Source: Thiotrichaceae bacterium (lineage in GTDB: Bacteria; Pseudomonadota; Gammaproteobacteria; Thiotrichales; Thiotrichaceae). Taken from it: a stretch of 6,393 nucleotides of DNA. A model generated the notes under the pieces. It was not told the origin of the DNA and did no database searches. It worked only from the letters and a program-made list of their open reading frames with translations. Positions 3,705 through 6,393 of this stretch are shown piece by piece. The stretch lies in assembly GCA_024762625.1 (NCBI GenBank), contig JANTHA010000128.1, positions 1 to 6,393 of the forward strand, given 5' to 3'. A program made the position numbers and the translations under genes. Position 1 is the stretch's first letter. Each line of letters begins with the position of its first letter.

Positions 3705-6393
3705 ATGAAAAATAAAACACAAAAACTGATCAATACATTCAAGACATTTTTTCTGGTGTCTGCCTTGGCGGCGGCGACTGTAAGTCGCGCCGATGATACG
3801 GAAGTGTTCCAGACCGTCAATATCGCCAATAACATGCTCTTTGTGCTGGATGTGTCAGGTAGTATGAGAAATGAAGTTGTGACGGTAACCACCACTGGCG
3901 GGACAACGACTTCAAATGGATCGAAAGGCTCCGTTGGCGGGTCAGATGGGCTTGATGTGGCGCAATCCCAGGATGATGCAACACAGCAATTGGGGCCGGT
4001 TGATCAGGCAAGCGCAGGCGCGCAAGTGGTTGACGATGATACGCTTGATTTTCAACCAGATAATATTGTGGGGGTGCGCTTTGGTTTTGGTAAAAACACG
4101 ATTCCAAGAAAAGGGAAGTGGGATCCATGGTATTCGCCATGGTGGTATTATCGCGCAACGGTTGAGCAAGTACGGATCAAACACGCCTATCTGCGTTTTT
4201 ATGCGGCTTCCGATAATTCTGAAACGACAGAAATCGATATCTATTCCGAGAATGATGCGCATAATTATGCGAGTAGTATATATGGTAATTCTAGTAATTA
4301 TAATGGATATTATTATCATGAAAATTTTCCAACCATTGAACAGCGTCCTAAATTTGGCCCGGTGAGATGGAATCCCAATAACTGGAGTACGGATTCTCAA
4401 TATGCAACGGTTGATGTTAAAGATCTGGTGCAGCAGGTTGTTGATCGTTCGGACTGGGATACGAAAAACTACATAAGCAGCCTTGCCTTCAAGTTTAAAA
4501 CCATTAGCGGCGCCAGACATGCTTATTCAACAGAAGCCCTGGTGCCTTGGGCTAAGGTGCCGCATCTGGATGTTGAATATGATTATGATGTGAAATACAG
4601 AAAAAGGGAGTGGGTTCAGCGATCTAATGGAAGCTGGAAACGGAAGTGGGTCTGGAAAACAGATACTTATTCTTCCGGAACGGGTTATTTCCCGGGTGAA
4701 GTTCATGCGAAAACCGATCATGGCTATCATTATGGTGCGAACATTGGTTATGATGATGCCGAACAGGCCTGGACAGGTGCCTCTTCGCAAACCTCTTACA
4801 CCGAATCTCAGTGGGAATTCAATACCGATCAGGTCATCGGTGTTAGGTTTAACTTGAATCCTTCCAATAAAATCCCTCAGGGCGCGGTAATTAATGACGC
4901 CTATATACAATTTACTTCGGCCAGTGACTCAAATACTGATGCGCGGATTAATATCCAGATTGAAGACACGGGCTTTGCCGCTGATTATCAAGCTAATCCG
5001 GATATACTAGGTCGCAATTACGACCCGGATACCCAGAAAACCTGGACGCCTCCGGCATGGTCTGCTGGCGAGCAAAATGATAATGAAAGAACGCCTGATT
5101 TGACCAGAATGGTTCAGCATGTGGTTGATCGTAATGACTGGGATAACGCACTGGCGTTCCGTTTCTTTGGCGAGACTGGCGACCGTATTGCCTACGCCAT
5201 GGATTCAGGTAATCCGCCTGTATTGCATATTGATTATCAGGATATCGGAGGAGCGACATCGGGCACAACAACAGGGCCAGGTGGAACCGTGACGACAACC
5301 CGCGTGGAGAAACGCATCGTGTTGATGCAGGAAGCGCTCAGGGAAGTGCTGGAAACCGCGCCAAATGTCAATGTCGGCCTGATGAAGTATTCCGGCATGC
5401 GTGAACAGAATCGTGATCATAATGAGAATAAACGTAACCACTTCGTTGGCGGTGTGTTATTTCCGGTTTCTCCTATCTATGAAAAAGCCAGTGATTATAT
5501 TGGCGCAACCAGTTCAAGAGATAATCTTCCCGATCCTGGCAATAAAACAGTGCGCGAATATGTCGCTGATGTTGCCGATCTGTGGGAGCCTGAAGGCGGA
5601 ACGCCTATTGTTGATGCGCTCTATGAAGCAGCGCTTTATTATCGTGGCGAGATGATGCATTTCGGTAAGAATAAAAATAATGGCGGCGACGCCTATTCAA
5701 GTCCGGGTTCTAATCCGTCTACCTATTTTGGCGGTGCGGAAATTGATAATAATGTCAATGTAGATGGTCGTTCAAGCATCGCTGATGCGCGCTATAACAG
5801 TCCGATTAAAAATGAATGCCAGTCAAACTACATTGTATTGATGTCCGACGGTGCGCCAACTTACTATTATAGTAATTCTGCAGCTGGATGGGGTAAAGAC
5901 AAAGGCCCATTTGCAAGCACCCTGAAAGGGACTAACAGCAGTGAATTATCCCAGGAAATTTCGAGTTGTCTAACGGGCAACGGTGAAAATTCAGATGCGA
6001 GCGTCAAACGATTGAATTCGGGAACCTGTGGACGTGAAATTACCCAGTATCTTGCCAATAATGACCAGATGCCTGATGCGGGTAGGGGTTCTAATTCAGG
6101 CGTTAAGGAAAAGCAAACGGTTAAAACCTTTACGATTGGTTTTGGCCAGGGGCTTGAGCCTGGCGCAAAAGAATATTTACAGAGCTTGGCTACAGTTGAT
6201 GGTCAGGGGTATTACACGGCGGATAACAAGGAGGAACTTAAAGACGCCTTCCAGAAGATTTTTGATACGGTCGCCAAGGCGAAAGGTTCTTTGTCTTCGC
6301 CAGGTTATAGTGTTAACGTGAAAAGCGGACTGGAGCATGAAGATGATATTTATATTCCAGTGTTTGATCGTAAAAATACCTCGCGATGGTCAG
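3705..6393 (+). CDS. pilY1: PilY1 family type IV pilus tip adhesin, split vWA domain, 3' end outside window
   Basis: The frame is open for 896 codons and runs off the right edge. A Sec signal peptide (K-rich start, core FFLVSALAAATVS, likely cut after SRA, residue 29) targets it for export. The vWA domain starts with NMLFVLDVSGSM, giving the metal-site residues Asp49, Ser51 and Ser53. It resumes at about 534 (RIVLMQEALREVLE, then NVGLMKYSG), supplies Thr633 in EGGTPIVDAL and Asp715 in YIVLMSDGAPT, and ends near 855 after TFTIGFG and a C-terminal helix. Residues 866-896 enter the usual linker; the C-terminal beta-propeller expected of PilY1 lies beyond base 6393. The insert between the vWA parts holds two related modules (about 90-292 and 350-511). 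No cysteine occurs before 705; Cys705, 755 and 775 follow. ATG 3705 and GTG 3702 are both possible starts, neither with a good SD. In known systems PilY1 acts in pilus assembly, adhesion and surface sensing. Confidence 0.93.
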   Translation, partial: MKNKTQKLINTFKTFFLVSALAAATVSRADDTEVFQTVNIANNMLFVLDVSGSMRNEVVTVTTTGGTTTSNGSKGSVGGSDGLDVAQSQDDATQQLGPVDQASAGAQVVDDDTLDFQPDNIVGVRFGFGKNTIPRKGKWDPWYSPWWYYRATVEQVRIKHAYLRFYAASDNSETTEIDIYSENDAHNYASSIYGNSSNYNGYYYHENFPTIEQRPKFGPVRWNPNNWSTDSQYATVDVKDLVQQVVDRSDWDTKNYISSLAFKFKTISGARHAYSTEALVPWAKVPHLDVEYDYDVKYRKREWVQRSNGSWKRKWVWKTDTYSSGTGYFPGEVHAKTDHGYHYGANIGYDDAEQAWTGASSQTSYTESQWEFNTDQVIGVRFNLNPSNKIPQGAVINDAYIQFTSASDSNTDARINIQIEDTGFAADYQANPDILGRNYDPDTQKTWTPPAWSAGEQNDNERTPDLTRMVQHVVDRNDWDNALAFRFFGETGDRIAYAMDSGNPPVLHIDYQDIGGATSGTTTGPGGTVTTTRVEKRIVLMQEALREVLETAPNVNVGLMKYSGMREQNRDHNENKRNHFVGGVLFPVSPIYEKASDYIGATSSRDNLPDPGNKTVREYVADVADLWEPEGGTPIVDALYEAALYYRGEMMHFGKNKNNGGDAYSSPGSNPSTYFGGAEIDNNVNVDGRSSIADARYNSPIKNECQSNYIVLMSDGAPTYYYSNSAAGWGKDKGPFASTLKGTNSSELSQEISSCLTGNGENSDASVKRLNSGTCGREITQYLANNDQMPDAGRGSNSGVKEKQTVKTFTIGFGQGLEPGAKEYLQSLATVDGQGYYTADNKEELKDAFQKIFDTVAKAKGSLSSPGYSVNVKSGLEHEDDIYIPVFDRKNTSRWS
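3972..4580 (+). repeat. PilY1 insert module A (DNRLRE/CBM96-like, about residues 90-292)
   Basis: The module opens with DDATQQL, then DNIVGVRFGFG, VRIKHAYLRFYAASDNSETT, a variable Asn/Tyr-rich stretch, VRWNPNNWS, VDVKDLVQQVVDRSDWD, and closes with VPHLDVEY. Order and content match module B and the common secreted-protein pattern DDAE...VGLRF..IP.GA.I..AY..F......W........L...V..VVDR..W......LH..Y. An aromatic-rich loop (residues 139-149) is inserted after the first strand. A jelly-roll or beta-sandwich fold is inferred; assignment to DNRLRE/CBM96 is from memory of the pattern. Confidence 0.6.
4752..5237 (+). repeat. PilY1 insert module B (DNRLRE/CBM96-like, about residues 350-511)
   Basis: This is the second, more canonical copy: DDAEQAW, TDQVIGVRFNLN, KIPQGAVINDAYIQFTSASD, INIQIED, TWTPPAWSAGEQ, TPDLTRMVQHVVDRNDWD, LAFRFFGETGDRIAYAMDSG and PPVLHIDY. 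The two copies share VGVRF/IGVRF, the AY(L/I).F strand and VVDR(S/N)DWD, so they look like an old duplication. DNA identity is low by eye. Confidence 0.65.

Noticed and set aside
3691..3705. Four-codon ORF (MGLS) whose stop overlaps the pilY1 ATG as TGATG
   Set aside because: No ribosome binding site precedes it, and such a short overlap is likely chance.
3942..4520. Long minus-strand open frame opposite pilY1 (192 codons), and similar shorter ones on both strands
   Set aside because: Composition is biased (Ile/Arg-rich), no family features are seen, and it lies wholly inside the well-supported pilY1 frame.

Overview
The window looks like chromosomal DNA of a gram-negative proteobacterium, most likely a gammaproteobacterium. 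Base composition is moderate (mid-40s % GC by eye), the gene order is the proteobacterial type IV pilus minor-pilin order pilV-pilW-pilX-pilY1, and bases 46-134 carry a palindromic intergenic repeat of a style common in gammaproteobacteria. The mix vaguely recalls methanotrophs of the Methylococcales, but that is an impression, not a demonstration.

Layout: bases 1-272 are intergenic and hold nested inverted repeats. Bases 273-1376 (minus strand) encode an MscS-type mechanosensitive channel that starts at TTG behind a good ribosome binding site. Bases 1377-1564 are a 188-base divergent regulatory region with a perfect 7-5-7 inverted repeat, a sigma70-like promoter facing right and a short leader ORF overlapping the next start. 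From 1565 to the right edge, four plus-strand genes form one apparent operon: pilV, pilW, pilX (overlapping pilW by one base) and a 5' part of pilY1 of at least 896 codons that is still open at base 6393.

How the genes work together: PilV, PilW and PilX are minor pilins with class III signal peptides. In known systems they form a priming complex that carries the large adhesin PilY1 at the pilus tip. PilX here lacks the Glu5 that the other two keep, which fits the initiating or tip-most subunit. FimU/FimT, usually first in such operons, is not next to pilV. PilE, often last, would lie beyond the window if present.

The most interesting item is PilY1. Its von Willebrand A (vWA) domain is split: the DxSxS half of the metal site is at residues 49-53, the Thr and Asp halves are at residues 633 and 715. 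About 475 residues lie between the first motif and the resumption of the vWA fold, and they contain two related beta-sandwich-like modules resembling the DNRLRE/CBM96-type modules of secreted proteins. This suggests a pilus-tip integrin-like domain with a built-in pair of candidate ligand-binding modules.
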